DNA of 64,000 nt from Hetaerina americana (Eukaryota; Arthropoda; Insecta; Odonata; Calopterygidae): contig JAKTNV010000169.1 in assembly GCA_022747635.1 (NCBI GenBank), positions 92,501 through 156,500 on the forward strand, in the 5' to 3' direction. A model generated the notes under the pieces. The model had not been told where the DNA came from and did no database searches. It worked only from the letters and a program-made list of their open reading frames with translations. Positions 28,435-38,790 of the stretch are shown here, piece after piece (position 1 is the first letter of the stretch; the number at the start of each line of letters is the position of its first letter). A program made the position numbers and the translations under genes.

Positions 28435-30830
28435 TGCATAATTACGACACTTCTCTCTCCTACTGACAATAAAACCCCTATTATTATCATAACCAATGAC
28501 CTTATACCAGCCCTTCTTCAACTTGTAAATGGTGCCTAATTTAAAAATAAACAACCACTTCCTTAAAACTCTATTAGTGAATAAATTATATAAAAAACAA
28601 AAAACAAAAGCTGGAAAAACCACTACAACAAAAAGGCGAACCATTCATAAGCTCCTATTTATCAAAAATATCGCAATTCACTCGCCGCCTTTCCCTACCC
28701 ACTTCCATCATCACCCCAACTCCTCCGATATCCTGGATGTAGTTCTATTATCCGCAGATATCGCATTCCAAATCCTTAACCTTGATAACTCAGCCTCGGA
28801 CCTCTGCCCCATATTTTACTGCGTTCCTACCCTCCTTCATACAACCAGAACCAACTAGAAGAGTTAACTGGAAACTATTTAAAGAAAACTGCTTGGCCAT
28901 TTACCTTGTCCCATCTCCTGCCAGCACTCCAGACAGCATAGAGAAAGCTGCTCAAGATTTTACAAGCACCTTAACCAAAATCATTCATCGCTCTTGCTAC
29001 CCTCCTTCTCCGGCCTCCATCGCTGGTGCCACACTACCTCCGGATATTTTGCACTTGATTTCACTTAGAAACAAGGCCAGAGCCCTCTGGCAACGCACTA
29101 ATCTCCGCCAAGATAAAATCGGCTTCTGTGCACTTTGAAACCTTGTAACATCCAAAACTAGAAAACATTGGGAAAAAACTTGGCATGAGAAAATAAGTTC
29201 ACTCTCACATAAGGATAATTCGGTATGGACCCTAGCCCACTGTCCGCAAAGGAAAAAGGTACCCACCCCGCCAATACCACATAATGGGAGAGCACTATAC
29301 GATGACAGCGACAAAGCAAATACCTCTGCCGACTCCTTCGAATGCATTTTTAAAAACAATAATACATCCTTGTTGGATTCAGAAGCGTTAATCAGTGTCT
29401 ATGGCCTGTCACTTGGCCCATTCCACATATTCCTGGAAATTACTCCTCAAGGACTTTACTCCATTATGTCCCACTCCAAAACAAAGTCATCACCGCGACC
29501 CGATCAAATCTGCTACCTTCACCTGAAAAACCTTCCTAAATCTTTTATCAAACACCTACTCTCTATCCTCAATGCCTGTCTTTCCCAATCGTACTTCCCA
29601 AAGGCATTGAAAACAGCTAAGATAATACTCCTTCCAACACCCGATAAAAATTCTTTTGATATCCTGAACTATAGACCCAGTGGCCTGCTCCCCTGCATGG
29701 GCAAACTTCTAGAAAAATGCATCTTAAACAGGCTACAAGAAGAAATCTCGGCCCTAGACTTGATCAGACCTGAGCAAACTGGCTTCCGCCGTCGCCATTC
29801 CATGACTCAGCAAATAACAAGATTGGTTGAACTGATCACTTTCGGCTTCCACATCCACAAGCACACCTAAGTAGTCTTCCTTGATCTCCAAAGAGCTTTT
29901 GACAAGTTCTGGCGAACTGGTTTAATACATAAACTGCTTAAAACAGACATATCAGTATACCTAATTAAGACCATCCCCTCCTTTCTTTCAAACCGCACAT
30001 TCTTTTTTGCCCTTACCCATGCCAAATCAACTACCCGGTCCATATCCGCAGGCTTTCCTCAAGGATCAATTTTGTCACTCGTCCTATTCAACCTCTACAT
30101 TAAAGACCTCCCCTCCGACCCAAAAGCTACCGCTATGAGGATGACTCAGCTAGAGCGTCAACTTTGTTTGACCCAAATCATGCCGCAAAAAATGTCCAAG
30201 AACAACTTAAGAGCATAGCAGAGTGGATGACCAATTGGAAACTAACCATTAACACCACAAAATGCGTAAATGTAAACTACGCCAGAAAATGGAAGAATCC
30301 TCACATCACTCCTATCCACTATGGCAGGGAAATAATCCCCCAGGCATCATCGGCTAAATTTCTTGGTGTACAAATGGACAGTAAACTCACTTGTCAAGCA
30401 CACACTCAATATGCACTCAACAAGGCCAATTCAGCCGCTTTCTTATCCTATTCCCCTCATAAAACGCACCAGTCCCCTCCGTCTTTTCACCAAGGTAATG
30501 TTATTTAAATCTCTGATACCACCTATCTGAAGGCTACCCAGCCTGGTGTTCAATAGCCGCAACCAAATTGAAGAAAATGACACGCTTCCAAAATAATACT
30601 CTACGAACCCTTGCCTACGACGCCTGGTTGGTAAGAAACTCAGATATTCACACTGATCTAAAAATACCGGACCTTCCAACATATCTAAGCGACCTAGCCA
30701 CGTCATTTCAACAAGCAATAGGAAATACTGGCAACCCATTATTAGAACCTTTATGAGATTACCCTGATAATCCCCATATCAGATACAATTGTGCTAAAGC
30801 AAGCATAAATGGGCAGTCATAATCTCCAAA
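28435..30830 (+). pseudogene. Longer Jockey-like LINE relic, dispersed copy
   Basis: Same family as the relics in the composite units but extending further 3'. Contains the ORF1 end, the endonuclease with the same internal deletion, PTHFHHHP and SDILDVVL, RT motifs (SKTKSSPRPDQICYLH, RPEQTGFRRRHS, a decayed motif A DLQRAFDKFW, the FPQGSIL-type motif B with a Leu change), then TNWKLTINTTKCVNVNYARKW, KFLGVQMDSKLTC and the C-terminal region ending about 30756. The YADD box is not readable in frame (about 30130-30150). Its 3' UTR is split at 30831 by a mariner and continues at 32168 to about 32330. Confidence 0.8.
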
Positions 30831-30832
30831 TA

Positions 30833-32165
30833 CTACCTTGATCAAAAAGTTCCCGGAATAACCACCGTGTGGCGCTCCCATCGTTCCGATTTGAGTTCTG
30901 TTTTTTTTTTGTTAAATTGGTACATCTGTTGTTGATATTCCCTTTAAATCTTAGTGTCATAACTTGACATTTTCAAAAGTTACGGTCGGTTTTCGGTATG
31001 TCCATCAGTGCTTCCTGCGATTTTTCCATTACTTCCTCTCGGCTGCTAAAACGCGTTCCCCGTAATGGTTTTTTAACTCGATTGAACAGAAAGAAGTCAC
31101 AGGGAGCCAAATCAGGTGAATTCGGTGGCTGTTGGATGGTATTTGTTGCATTTTTCGTCAAAAAATTACGAATAATGATAGCACTGTGCGACGGTGCGTT
31201 ATCATGGTGCAAAATCCACGAGTTTTCTGCCCACATTTCTGGTCTCTTTCGGCGAATTGCTTCACGCAAACGTCTCATAACGCCCAAATAATACTCTTTG
31301 TTTACTGTCTGGCCTTCTGGCAAAAATTCATGATGCACTACACCGTTGTAATCCATGAAAACCGTCAGCATTGCCTTCTTTTTTGACTGAAAACGACGTG
31401 GTTTTTTTGGTCTCGGCTCATTTGGTGAACGCCATTCACTTGCCTGATGTCTGGATTGCGTGTCGTACTCATAAACCCACGTCTCGTCTCCAGTAATGAT
31501 CCTTTTGATGAATGTGGGATCGGATTCAGCCTCGCAAATCATGTCTTTTGCGACGTCAACACGGTCTCTTTTTTGCATGAAATTGAGGTCTTTTGGCACC
31601 AACTTTGCTGCTACACGACGGAAACCCAAATCATTAACCACAATGTCTTGGGCGGATCCATAGGCAATGTTCAAGTCCTCCGCTATTTCTCTGATGGTTA
31701 ATTTGCGGTTATTGACCAACATTTCTTTTACTTTATCAATTTTTTCACCGACTTTCGATGTCGATGGTCTGCCACTGCGTTCATCATCTTCGATTGACTC
31801 ACGACCACTTCTGAACCGCTCGTGCCACTGGTAAACGACCGTTTTTTTTTAGAGAATCGTTGCCGAAACACTTTTCCAACATTTCCAACGTCCGTGCGCC
31901 ACTGAATCCGTTTTTTACGCAAAATTTAATACAAGTTCGTTTTTGCAAATTTAAATCCATTTCTGAAATTGTAAAAAATCGCCAACACACACAGAGATAG
32001 ATGTACTCTTGGCTACGTAACTTTTGCAAATGTCAAGTTATGACACTAAGATTTAAAGGGAATATCAACAACAGATGTACCAATTTAACAAAAAAAACAG
32101 AACTCAAATCGGAACGATGGGAGCGCCACACGGTGGTTATTCCGGGAACTTTTTGATCAAGGTAG
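30833..32165 (-). mobile_element. Mariner transposon with unusually long terminal inverted repeats
   Basis: 1333 bp, flanked by TA (30831-30832 and 32166-32167). The first 152 bp (30833-30984) are an almost exact reverse complement of the last 150 bp (32016-32165), differing by a T-run length and one base. In the sister copy at 44423-45755 only about 27 bp are inverted-repeat and the rest of the left 158 bp is normal transposase C-terminus and UTR. Here that left segment has been replaced by a copy of the right end, with the same total length. The transposase lacks its C-terminus as a result. Confidence 0.92.
30973..31960 (-). pseudogene. Mariner transposase, C-terminally replaced (copy 1)
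   Basis: A DD34D transposase: HTH region (CVKNGFSGARTLEML, WHERFRSGRESIEDDERSG, LTIREIAEDLNIAYGSAQDI), ITGDETWVYEYD (first Asp), WILHHDNAPSHS (second Asp) and SPDLAPCDFFLF (third Asp, 34 residues after the second). The ATG at 31958-31960 leads into an A-run at about 31849-31857 with one extra base, shifting the frame; the rest is open to a stop at 30973. The last genuine residues are MDIPKT, then DRNF read from the inverted segment. Missing C-terminal residues: compare FEDWIKRWHKCV in copy 2. Confidence 0.85.
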
Positions 32166-32167
32166 TA

Positions 32168-32330
32168 TAATACTGTCACAAACTGCAATAAAATATACTC
32201 ACTAGCTTAACTTTGCCCATAAACCACTTATATCCTACGACCATTGATCAGCATAGCTGTATATTGGTATAACAAGCACCTAACGGCACAGTCCATAAGC
32301 ATCGATTGGTCGGTCGGTAGCAGGACCCCC
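32168..32330 (+). other. 3' UTR of the Jockey-like relic, right of the mariner
   Basis: Continues the 28435-30830 relic after the TA-flanked mariner. Phrases such as GATCAGCATAGCTG and AACGGCACAGTC align with the 3' UTR of the intact Jockey (ATCAGCATCAGCTG, AAGGCGCAGT on its strand). It ends with TTGGTCGGTCGGT, comparable to the TTCGG repeats at the end of the intact copy. Confidence 0.6.
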
Positions 32331-32757
32331 ATTCTTCTTTCGCATCAACAACGACCAAGGAAAAAACGTGGAAAAAGTGAAAGAAATTGTTTACGATTTA
32401 ATCAGCATAATCAAAATATTCAGAGAGAAAACGATTGAAGATGTATGGCATGTCGCAATTGGCTCATTCTAATTAAATTATTTTTATATAGAATGTTTTG
32501 TGTATTAAAAGCGAGAGAAACGGCAACATTTCTTCATAATTTTCGAATTTTTAATTACAAACACAGCGGCAAATGAAAGTTGCTCAGGATCAGTCACACG
32601 CAAATGAAGTCATCGACGATTTATAATTATTAATTCATGTTGAAAAACAGGATGACGAAACAACATGGGGATTAAAATGATATGACGTGGAAACAGAAGG
32701 CATGATTTATGAATTCTTTTAACCATATTTTTAAAACACACGAAAATCTCCTCCTGT
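32331..32757. other. AT-rich interval, nothing recognised
   Basis: About 430 bp between the Jockey-like relic and a piggyBac scrap. Only short open frames, no motif and no obvious repeat of other parts of the window. Confidence 0.5.
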
Positions 32758-32785
32758 TCATAAAATCACATGTCTGTTCTTAGCG

Positions 32786-32945
32786 GCTGTGACATGCTTG
32801 GAAATGGCACCTCGCTTCTTTTCCATTCTTTTTGCTTGTTCCATCCCTTTTGGCACAACAAACTGCACACATCCTACAAAGCTTTTCCTTCTTCTCTGTA
32901 GGTGGAATATACCTGGGAAATTGTAACTTACATAGAGGATCAAGG
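32786..32945 (-). pseudogene. piggyBac-like transposase C-terminal scrap
   Basis: On the minus strand one frame reads LQFPRYIPPTEKKEKLCRMC followed by AVCCAKRDG, then a basic stretch with further Cys residues and a stop. This resembles the cysteine-rich C-terminal domain of piggyBac-type transposases, where a RHFPxYIPPT phrase precedes CxxC motifs. Only about 50 residues are present, no catalytic region is visible and no terminal repeats were found. Confidence 0.5.
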
Positions 32946-32994
32946 ATTTGGTTCTACTGAAGGCCTTCCCCCCTCACATGTTATATCATATGCA

Positions 32995-33690
32995 ATGTAC
33001 CCCTCAGTTACATCTTCAACTACTTTGATATATTTTCTACGCTTAGATTGATACTCCAGTCATTTCAAGCAGAGTTTATCATCAGAACAAATTAAAAGAC
33101 AACTATCTCAGCAGCTGGTAATCTTGTCGTGAATGTAATTAGGTGTTTTCCAGAATTTAAAAGGGATATGTTTCATAAAAGATATCACAAGTCCATTCTT
33201 TCCATGTGTGGCGTAAATAGGAAGAAGTTCAAATACACATAAATAACCTTAAAATAGACAATGAGACAGTTCACCTCAAAGAGGAGATGTATTCTTCCAA
33301 ACAGTGCAATACAACTTTTGGCTACGGTAGATCCTTTAATGTCACCCATTAATTCACAATGCAATCAAATAATTTGTGCGTTCTGAATCTGAGAATGAAT
33401 ACTATATAGCCTTAATGAACGTGTATTGTGTATTTCTGAAGGTAAGCACAGTATGCTCAAAGGCATTAGCGATAAGTGAAATTTAAAATGTGACAGAACA
33501 ATCTAATACATTACTTGACAATTAAGTTTGTTTGGTTTGAACATTTGGTGACGACGTCACCATGGCAATAGTAACAAAGAAGTGAAGAACGAAAGGTGTC
33601 AAATTGGAGTTCGGATCCAGTCTTATTTCATTAATGAAATACAGTATGCTCTTTAGAGTTATTTGCTCTTAATATATTCGTTTATAATGT
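32995..33690 (+). repeat. Diverged old copy of part of the composite unit
   Basis: Aligns with about 5440-5930 of unit A with many substitutions and an insertion in the middle. Shared phrases: ATGTAATTAGGTGTT, CCATTCTTTCCA, ATTTGGTGACG and GTAACAAA-AAGTGAAGAA. It is not joined to the other parts of the unit, so this segment existed as a dispersed repeat before the unit was assembled. Confidence 0.65.
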
Positions 33691-33956
33691 AAAAATAGTA
33701 AAACAATGTTGTTTGAGAAAATATTTGATTTTAAAATTATTTCTATTCGGTTCAAATCATTAGAAGTCAGATTAATTAATATTTTAAACAACAGAGCTCA
33801 TTATACTTGAACGAAATTCTAGATGGTAACTTTGCAAAAATTAATATCTATTGTCGCAAGTATGCGACATGGTACTCCTTCCCTGGCTCCTCCGAATGTC
33901 CCACGTGACCAAAGACAATGTTTCAAAAGTATTCCTCCCCTGAATCCTAAATTGGG

Positions 33957-33990
33957 TATAAAAGCCCTGGTCGCCGGGCAAAAAGCAGTC
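33957..33990 (+). promoter_or_regulatory. G3 LTR core promoter
   Basis: TATAAAA at 33957-33963 with CAGTC at 33986-33990, the spacing of an insect TATA-plus-initiator promoter. It lies about 105 bp inside the LTR, so U3 would be short. Confidence 0.65.
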
Positions 33991-34075
33991 TGTTGGTTAT
34001 CTGGCGGTGACCGGTAGGGCACGATGCTTCGGCTATGTTGCGCTTGTTGCGACAGTGTGTCCTATTCCTGACTAA

Positions 34076-34283
34076 ACTTCGGACGAGGGCTCTGCCAAGG
34101 TTACGTTCGTTTGACCTCGTCCACCCTGCAATACTCCCTTCCTTTCCGACGGACGAGGGCTCCACCTAGGTTATGCGTGTCGTGACCGCGTCCACCCTGC
34201 CATACTCCCTTCTTTTCCGACGGAAGAGGGCTCTGCCTAAGTTATGTGTTTCGTGACCGCGTCCACCCTGCATTTACCCCGTC
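34076..34283 (+). repeat. Three ~71-bp tandem repeats in the G3 LTR
   Basis: Each starts near GGACGAGGGCTC (34081, 34151, then GGAAGAGGGCTC at 34222), contains a GTTA-GTG/TTTGACC phrase, and ends with CGTCCACCCTGC and an ACTCCCTTC run. They lie downstream of the predicted start site, so they would be transcribed. Confidence 0.85.
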
Positions 34284-34483
34284 CCAGGTAATTTTCTGCC
34301 ATTTTAATTCTGTCCGTACTCGCGTTGGTTTACCGAGGGTCTAGCCATCCATAATTTGCTTATACTTATGTAAATGGTGCATTATGACTGATGTTGGGTA
34401 ATATACGGCTGCTTTGGTAATACTCGGTGTACCTTCCCCGATACACTTTGTGTCGCACCATAGAAACCCCTCTTGCGACATAT

Positions 34484-34495
34484 TGGTGTCAGGTG
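34484..34495 (+). promoter_or_regulatory. Gypsy G3 primer-binding site
   Basis: TGGTGTCAGGTG three bases after the LTR end, identical to the G1 site at 14278-14289; this supports one family using the same tRNA primer. Confidence 0.8.
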
Positions 34496-34836
34496 AGGGG
34501 TTGCACGGTTGGACTAGTGATTTATTCAGTGTATGCGACAGTGTCTCATAGATTATCATGTGCCCGTGTACCTCTTTAAATCGGAAGTTCCGTATTTTCT
34601 CGGACAGGTGGGATATGCTAATCTGTGCTGACCTAACGAATTATTATTTTAAGACACGTGCTATAACCTCATTGCGATTCTCTGCGCGCAACTAAACTAA
34701 GGGTCACTTCATCAGGAACCATCAATTAGCCCATTCAGCGCCCACCATGGGTATCGGATACACTCGGAGTATGAAAAAATAAATTAATTAAGCGCAGTGA
34801 AATTTTAATGTAATTAGCATTGGGTTGAATTTCGCG

Positions 34837-35530
34837 ATGGATGGCCTTAACCCTCATAGACTGGGGAACCCTAACCCTTTTCTCGATTATCAAGAAACCG
34901 CAAATGGATTGAAATTCGGCACTGCACTCAACTTCACACCTTTGGTTAATGTCTTAGAACAGCCGGGAAGTAGCGCGAGTCCGCAAAATGGCTGCGGAGA
35001 AGCAGCGCTAACCGCCGCTATTGGCAGCCAGATTCATTTATTTCCAACGTTTAGCGGGGAAGATGAGATTGGGGTTGGCAAATTTTTGGAAAGCGTTCGT
35101 ATTGTAAGTCATCTTAGTAGTTGGAATGAAGCACAAACCTTAGGAGTCGCTCAACTTCGGCTTGGAGGAACCGCCGCGGATTTTGTCTCTGCAAGTCATC
35201 ACATATTAGGTTCATACGCGGACTTTTCCATTAATCTCAAAAGGAGATTTTCACTAAAGGCATCTCCAATCATGTTAGAAAAAATATTTAACACTTGCGT
35301 ACAAAAACCGCTGGAGAGCGTCGCAGAATTTCCAACCAGATTGCGCCATGTCGCCCGTAGGCTACGCGAGTCATGGGGCGAGATTGATTCAGAAACAGCG
35401 AAGAATTCAAGGTAGACTTCTTGTGCAATTTTTAATTGGGCTGAAGGAAGAGATTGGTAGGTTTGTGTTGGTTCGTAATCCAACAAACTTGATTGAGACA
35501 GAAGGGTTCGCAAGAAACAGGATGGACAAT
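34837..35530 (+). pseudogene. Gypsy G3 gag, broken
   Basis: The ATG at 34837 gives an open frame of about 192 codons to 35415: an N-terminal variable part, then a capsid-like helical region with QIHLFPTFSGEDEIGVGKF, LGVAQLRLGGTAADF and EKIFNTCVQKPLESVAEF. The frame shifts near 35385, and VQFLIGLKEEIG then VRNPTNLIE are read from the next frame to about 35539. No zinc knuckles are found; the sequence passes almost directly to the protease, so the nucleocapsid region is deleted. Confidence 0.8.
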
Positions 35531-35539
35531 AGTAGTTAA

Positions 35540-35795
35540 TAATTTTAGGAAAGATAACAATTTTCTAGTGGAAACGAGAGCAGCCGTTACCATCATTGAT
35601 AGTAAAAAATTTCCTTTTGGCCAATTAAGGAATTCTGATTACAATTCTCGGGTGCGAAGCGCGTCAGGTCATCCCTTGCCAATCATCGGAGAGAGTTCGT
35701 GCAATTTTTGATTGATCATAAATTATATCCCCATGACAACTTAGTAGTGGATTTTGGGGAAACGAACTATGACGGTCTTCTAGGCCTTGATTTTA
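35540..35795 (+). pseudogene. Gypsy G3 protease N-terminal part, active site lost
   Basis: Aligns with the G1 protease (SFPFGNLKIDDY versus KFPFGQLRNSDY and VRSASGHPLP). The catalytic triplet reads ETR in LVETRAAVTII where G1 has DTG, so the nucleophile is gone. A stop follows NF at about 35709. The frame is interrupted at 35796 by the SINE insertion and continues from 36092. Confidence 0.8.
35785..35795 (+). repeat. Left target-site duplication of foldback SINE
   Basis: CCTTGATTTTA, repeated at 36092-36102; both copies are preceded by G, giving 12 bp. In uninterrupted G1 the protease sequence is continuous across this point. Confidence 0.85.
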
Positions 35796-36091
35796 AGAAT
35801 TCCAAAGAAACTGCGGGAGATGCCGCAACAGTAACTTTTAACGGAGTCATCCGCTAATGTGCATTTCAGTGCAACAATTTCAGAGTGTAAAAATCATTCG
35901 CCTTGACTGGGATTCGAACCCAGATCCCTCAATATCCGGTCGAGTGCTGTTGTTCCCTTAAAAGCCCCAAAATTTCAGAGTTTAAGAGGACGCCTCGGTA
36001 GCTTAAGTGGCTAAGGCACTCAACCGGATATTGCGGGATCTGGGTTTGAATCCCAGTCAAGGCGAATGATTTTAACACTCTGAAATTGTTG
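35796..36091 (+). mobile_element. tRNA-derived foldback SINE insertion
   Basis: A 296-bp insertion with a 12-bp target duplication, the signature of LINE-assisted retroposition. Two 75-bp arms in inverted orientation, 35872-35946 and 36017-36091, each contain the T-arm half of a tRNA-like sequence plus the tail CACTCTGAAATTGTTG, with a few mismatches. The right arm belongs to a full tRNA-like head at 35992-36064. The left 35796-35860 segment matches, inverted, the hairpin at 39204-39265. RNA from this insertion would fold into one long stem. Confidence 0.8.
35992..36064 (+). ncRNA. tRNA-like SINE head with Pol III A and B boxes
   Basis: Starts GCCTCGG and ends near CAAGGCGA. The acceptor-like pairing is 6 of 7. 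The A box is TAGCTTAAGTGG (35999-36010); the B box is GGTTTGAATCC (36043-36053), one base from GGTTCGANTCC. The T stem CTGGG/CCCAG is perfect. The anticodon stem is weakened here, but the inverted copy at 35900-35946 has a perfect one with GGA in the loop. No CCA and no long variable arm, so this is a SINE head, not a tRNA gene. Confidence 0.7.
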
Positions 36092-37075
36092 CCTTGATTT
36101 TATGGTTTGTTACGGGAAAAGTATATCGTTCAATAAACGGCCAATAAGAATGGGTGAGGGACACGAGACAGACCTTAAATCTGATGGCGTAACATCGCAG
36201 ATGAACGAGCCCATAGGCGCCCATGAAATTGGAGTTTCCAAAGAGGTCAAGGCGTTTGATTCTTTCATTTATGGTATAATTAATGGCAATGATTCGCAAA
36301 TGGCCACGTATAATTTAGCATCCCTTGAGGAAAAAACGATAAGCGACACTAAAAACCAAAGTGCTTTTCCGGCAGAGATAATGAAATGTAACTCGCGAAT
36401 GAACGGCAGTATGGAGGGAATTTGTTTTCAAGTAACGACGGAGGAATCGACAGAAGGGAATAAGGATAACGGATCTCTAAATAAGGATTCACAGAAATTA
36501 GCAGAGGTGGCGAAGGCCGAAAGAGTCATAGAGAGATTGCCACCCGCCACGCAAGCAAGCTGCACCGCTAGGGACGAAGTTAACGGCGATGTCTTCGAGG
36601 TTTCCACCGACTCCCGGTTTGGAATAAAGAAGTCGGGTGATGATTGTGTTTTTTCGCCAGTAAGCGAGGATAGATTTGTTGTCCCCTTGTGCGATGGCAA
36701 AGTTCGCGAAACTCAGACCGGCGCTAGTAATGGGATTGGCCGATCGAGCAAAATTGTATCAGAGGAATCTATTAGAGTAGCGCCGTTTATCCGTTGTGTT
36801 GTCGAAGATAAGAGTGAGATGGTTGAATGCAAAGAAGTGCGAGTCATTGGCAGCGAGAGAGATTTATTTATTCTTTCGAGAATTGCTTCGGTGTCACCTG
36901 AAGGCAATGTCCCCATATTACTTTGTAACATTCGTAGCAGCGAACAAAAGGTAAAAAGGGGCTATGTAGTTGAGGTGGCGCCATTCCAGGAGGAAGTTCA
37001 GGCACCCCTCACTAACTGGGTAGACGCTGAGGACGAAAACTTCTGGCCAGATCCTTCCGCGCGTAGGGGCACGTG
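36092..37075 (+). pseudogene. Gypsy G3 protease end and acidic pro-RT spacer
   Basis: After the target duplication the frame continues DFMVCYGKS, matching DFMVKYGSS of G1, then a long open spacer (frame 36102-37127, 341 codons) rich in Glu/Asp/Ser, with SPEGNVPILLCNIRSSEQKV near the end. That phrase corresponds to SPDGEIPLLLCNTRPKPKM just before the G1 RT. The element is cut off at about 37075-37084, where an antisense LINE begins; the last codons of the open frame belong to that LINE. Retention of a long open frame is notable, since selection on it is unlikely in a defective copy. Confidence 0.7.
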
Positions 37076-37083
37076 TCCACTCT

Positions 37084-37719
37084 CTAAACATCATTCTTTA
37101 GGGATGCCGAGACGAAGAGGCAGTTAATCCGCGTCCGAGAGTTAGGCCCTGATCGCGTGAAGAGGGTGGGACCGGCGCAATAAGAACGCACTGCGTCAAT
37201 CGCTCGAATCAGTGAGAGTGCCCGGCTTGGATAGTATGTCACCCCATCCCTTTTCGAGGCACTACCCTCTCGGCGGTAGATGGAGTTGAAATCTCCGCCC
37301 AATATGGCCCTCCCCAAGAAAGAATACTGGTAGGGGAGAAGGAGTTCATTAAAATATGTTTCGCGCTCTGCCCTCGCGCGCTCACCGGAGGGAGCGTAAA
37401 GGTTCGTGATATGGATACCATTCACGATAGCGAACGTTTTTCGGCCTGAAGCGTGGCGGCGAACACGAGAGAACGGAATGCCATTTCGGACTAGGGTGGT
37501 GGTGCAAGAATGACTTTCGGCGAAATTGCCGAAAGCCTGAAAGATGTTTGTATCCCGGAGTATGTCCTCTTTTACCTCTTGAAGGAGGATTACATCAGCC
37601 CTGAGATCGCGGAGAAAACGTTGGACTGCACTTTTTAAAGCGCTATAAACACCAGCAATATTAAGCGAAATAATATTAATTGGTGGAATGAGAGGACAGC
37701 TTTGGGCACCGGACATCAC
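37084..37719 (-). pseudogene. L1/Tx1-like LINE endonuclease fragment
   Basis: A 211-codon open frame starting MMSGAQSCPL, with NIISLNIAGV (Asn), VILLQEVKED (Glu), ITNLYAPSGERARAERE, LGGDFNSIY (Asp/Asn) and an altered SRTRINCLFVS, where family members have RID. This is a LINE endonuclease of the type found in L1/Tx1-like elements; clade assignment is tentative. It is truncated at 37084 against gypsy G3, so no RT is present. Confidence 0.65.
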
Positions 37720-38790
37720 GTACCAGAATCATAGTCTTGGCTTACGTCGCTTCGGTCCTCGCTCGAGCCCAAGCGACAAGAGCTTCGCCGCTTCCCGGGA
37801 CGCTTCGTCCGACGTGCCGACGATCGAGGCCTCGAGTTGTCACTGCATACCTCCCCCTCGACCTCGTCCGAAGAAGAAGACCCAGCCGTGGTCTCTACGA
37901 AGAGCGGGTAACTCGGCAGCGTTCAACGGGGGGCCTTCTTTTAGGCAGCACAGCTGGTAACCGGCCCAACCCAGGAGGTGGCCTCTTGGGGGGCCGGGAG
38001 TGGACTGGAGGTCATCTGCCGAAGGGGCTCCGTCGGGAGAAACCGGAGGAGATCGATCGAATTGGTCCACCTCTAAGAGGACCCCTGGGAATATTGCCGA
38101 CACCTTGGCTTTCCTCCACCATGGCCTTCTTGGTTGCAACGGGCGCAGGTGCGGCGCTGACCCTCGTAGATTGAATGATGGCCCGGTTGCCGCCAATGTG
38201 GAGGTACGACGGGATATTTCTTTCCACCGTCATCCGCACCACTGTCGTACCTGTCAGCACGCGCGCCATTTTGTCGCCCTCCCACCTGTTCTCCCACGAG
38301 CGATGGATTTTTCCAAAACGTTGAAGCTCACTTGTTATATCTTCCAATGGGGTCTCCACGGGAAGACGAAGAACCCAGACATTACAAAGGCTACCGAAAG
38401 TCTAGTCAATGGTAATCGTCGTCCTTGGATCTTTAGGGATGAAAACGGTAGCTTTCGTGGGATAAAATATATAATCCTCTTCATAGTAGCTTCAGGTGCC
38501 AACTTCAAAAATACCAAATGGCGGTTATATCCAAATTAGATCGCCATAATCTCTTCCGGTGTGAGGCCCAGTGGTTCTAGTGTAAGGAGGTGGACCTCCA
38601 ACGGAGCAGGGGCCTTCGCCTTATCGTCAATTTGCAAGGCGAGCGTGTCCACGTGATGTACGACCATTTTGAAACAAATCAAATTCAGGACGCCAGCCCG
38701 AAAAAATGGAGAGCGCACCGAAAGCACTCCAAGAAAGAAATAAACACTCGTGCGCACTCCCTCCCCGCTACACGCGACCGTTGGTAGCAA
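37720..38790 (-). pseudogene. L1/Tx1-like LINE ORF1 with RRM-like region and zinc knuckle, broken
   Basis: Pieces in several frames: MVVHHVDTLALQIDD at 38670 (start candidate), an RRM-like stretch around VAFVMSGFFVFPWRPHW and METPLEDITSELQRFGKI, then MTVERNIPSYLHIGGNRAII and a zinc knuckle, CARCNQEGH, followed by a C-rich decayed end, then a Pro/Arg-rich tail reaching 37840. This order (RRM-like, YLxIxGxRAxI, knuckle) is usual in ORF1 of L1/Tx1-type LINEs. At least two stops (for example TAG near 38537) and two frame changes. Confidence 0.55.

Larger units (their letters stand above)
33852..34480 (+). mobile_element. Complete LTR of gypsy G3
   Basis: 629 bp starting TGTCGCAAG and ending CTTGCGACA, perfect 9-bp terminal inverted repeats with the canonical TG...CA. 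TATAAAA at 33957-33963 and an insect-type initiator (CAGTC at 33986-33990) about 29 nt downstream give a plausible transcription start. Three ~71-bp repeats follow within R/U5. The end is followed by the primer-binding site. No 3' partner LTR is in the window. Confidence 0.88.

Noticed and set aside
31728..32029. Separate small genes upstream of the mariner transposase
   Set aside because: They are frameshifted readings of the transposase HTH region around an A-run.
34076..34283. CRISPR-like direct repeats
   Set aside because: Three contiguous 71-bp repeats without spacers inside an LTR of a eukaryotic retroelement.
35900..36064. One or two functional tRNA genes
   Set aside because: tRNA-like heads with imperfect stems inside an insertion with target duplications and inverted arms; better explained as a SINE.
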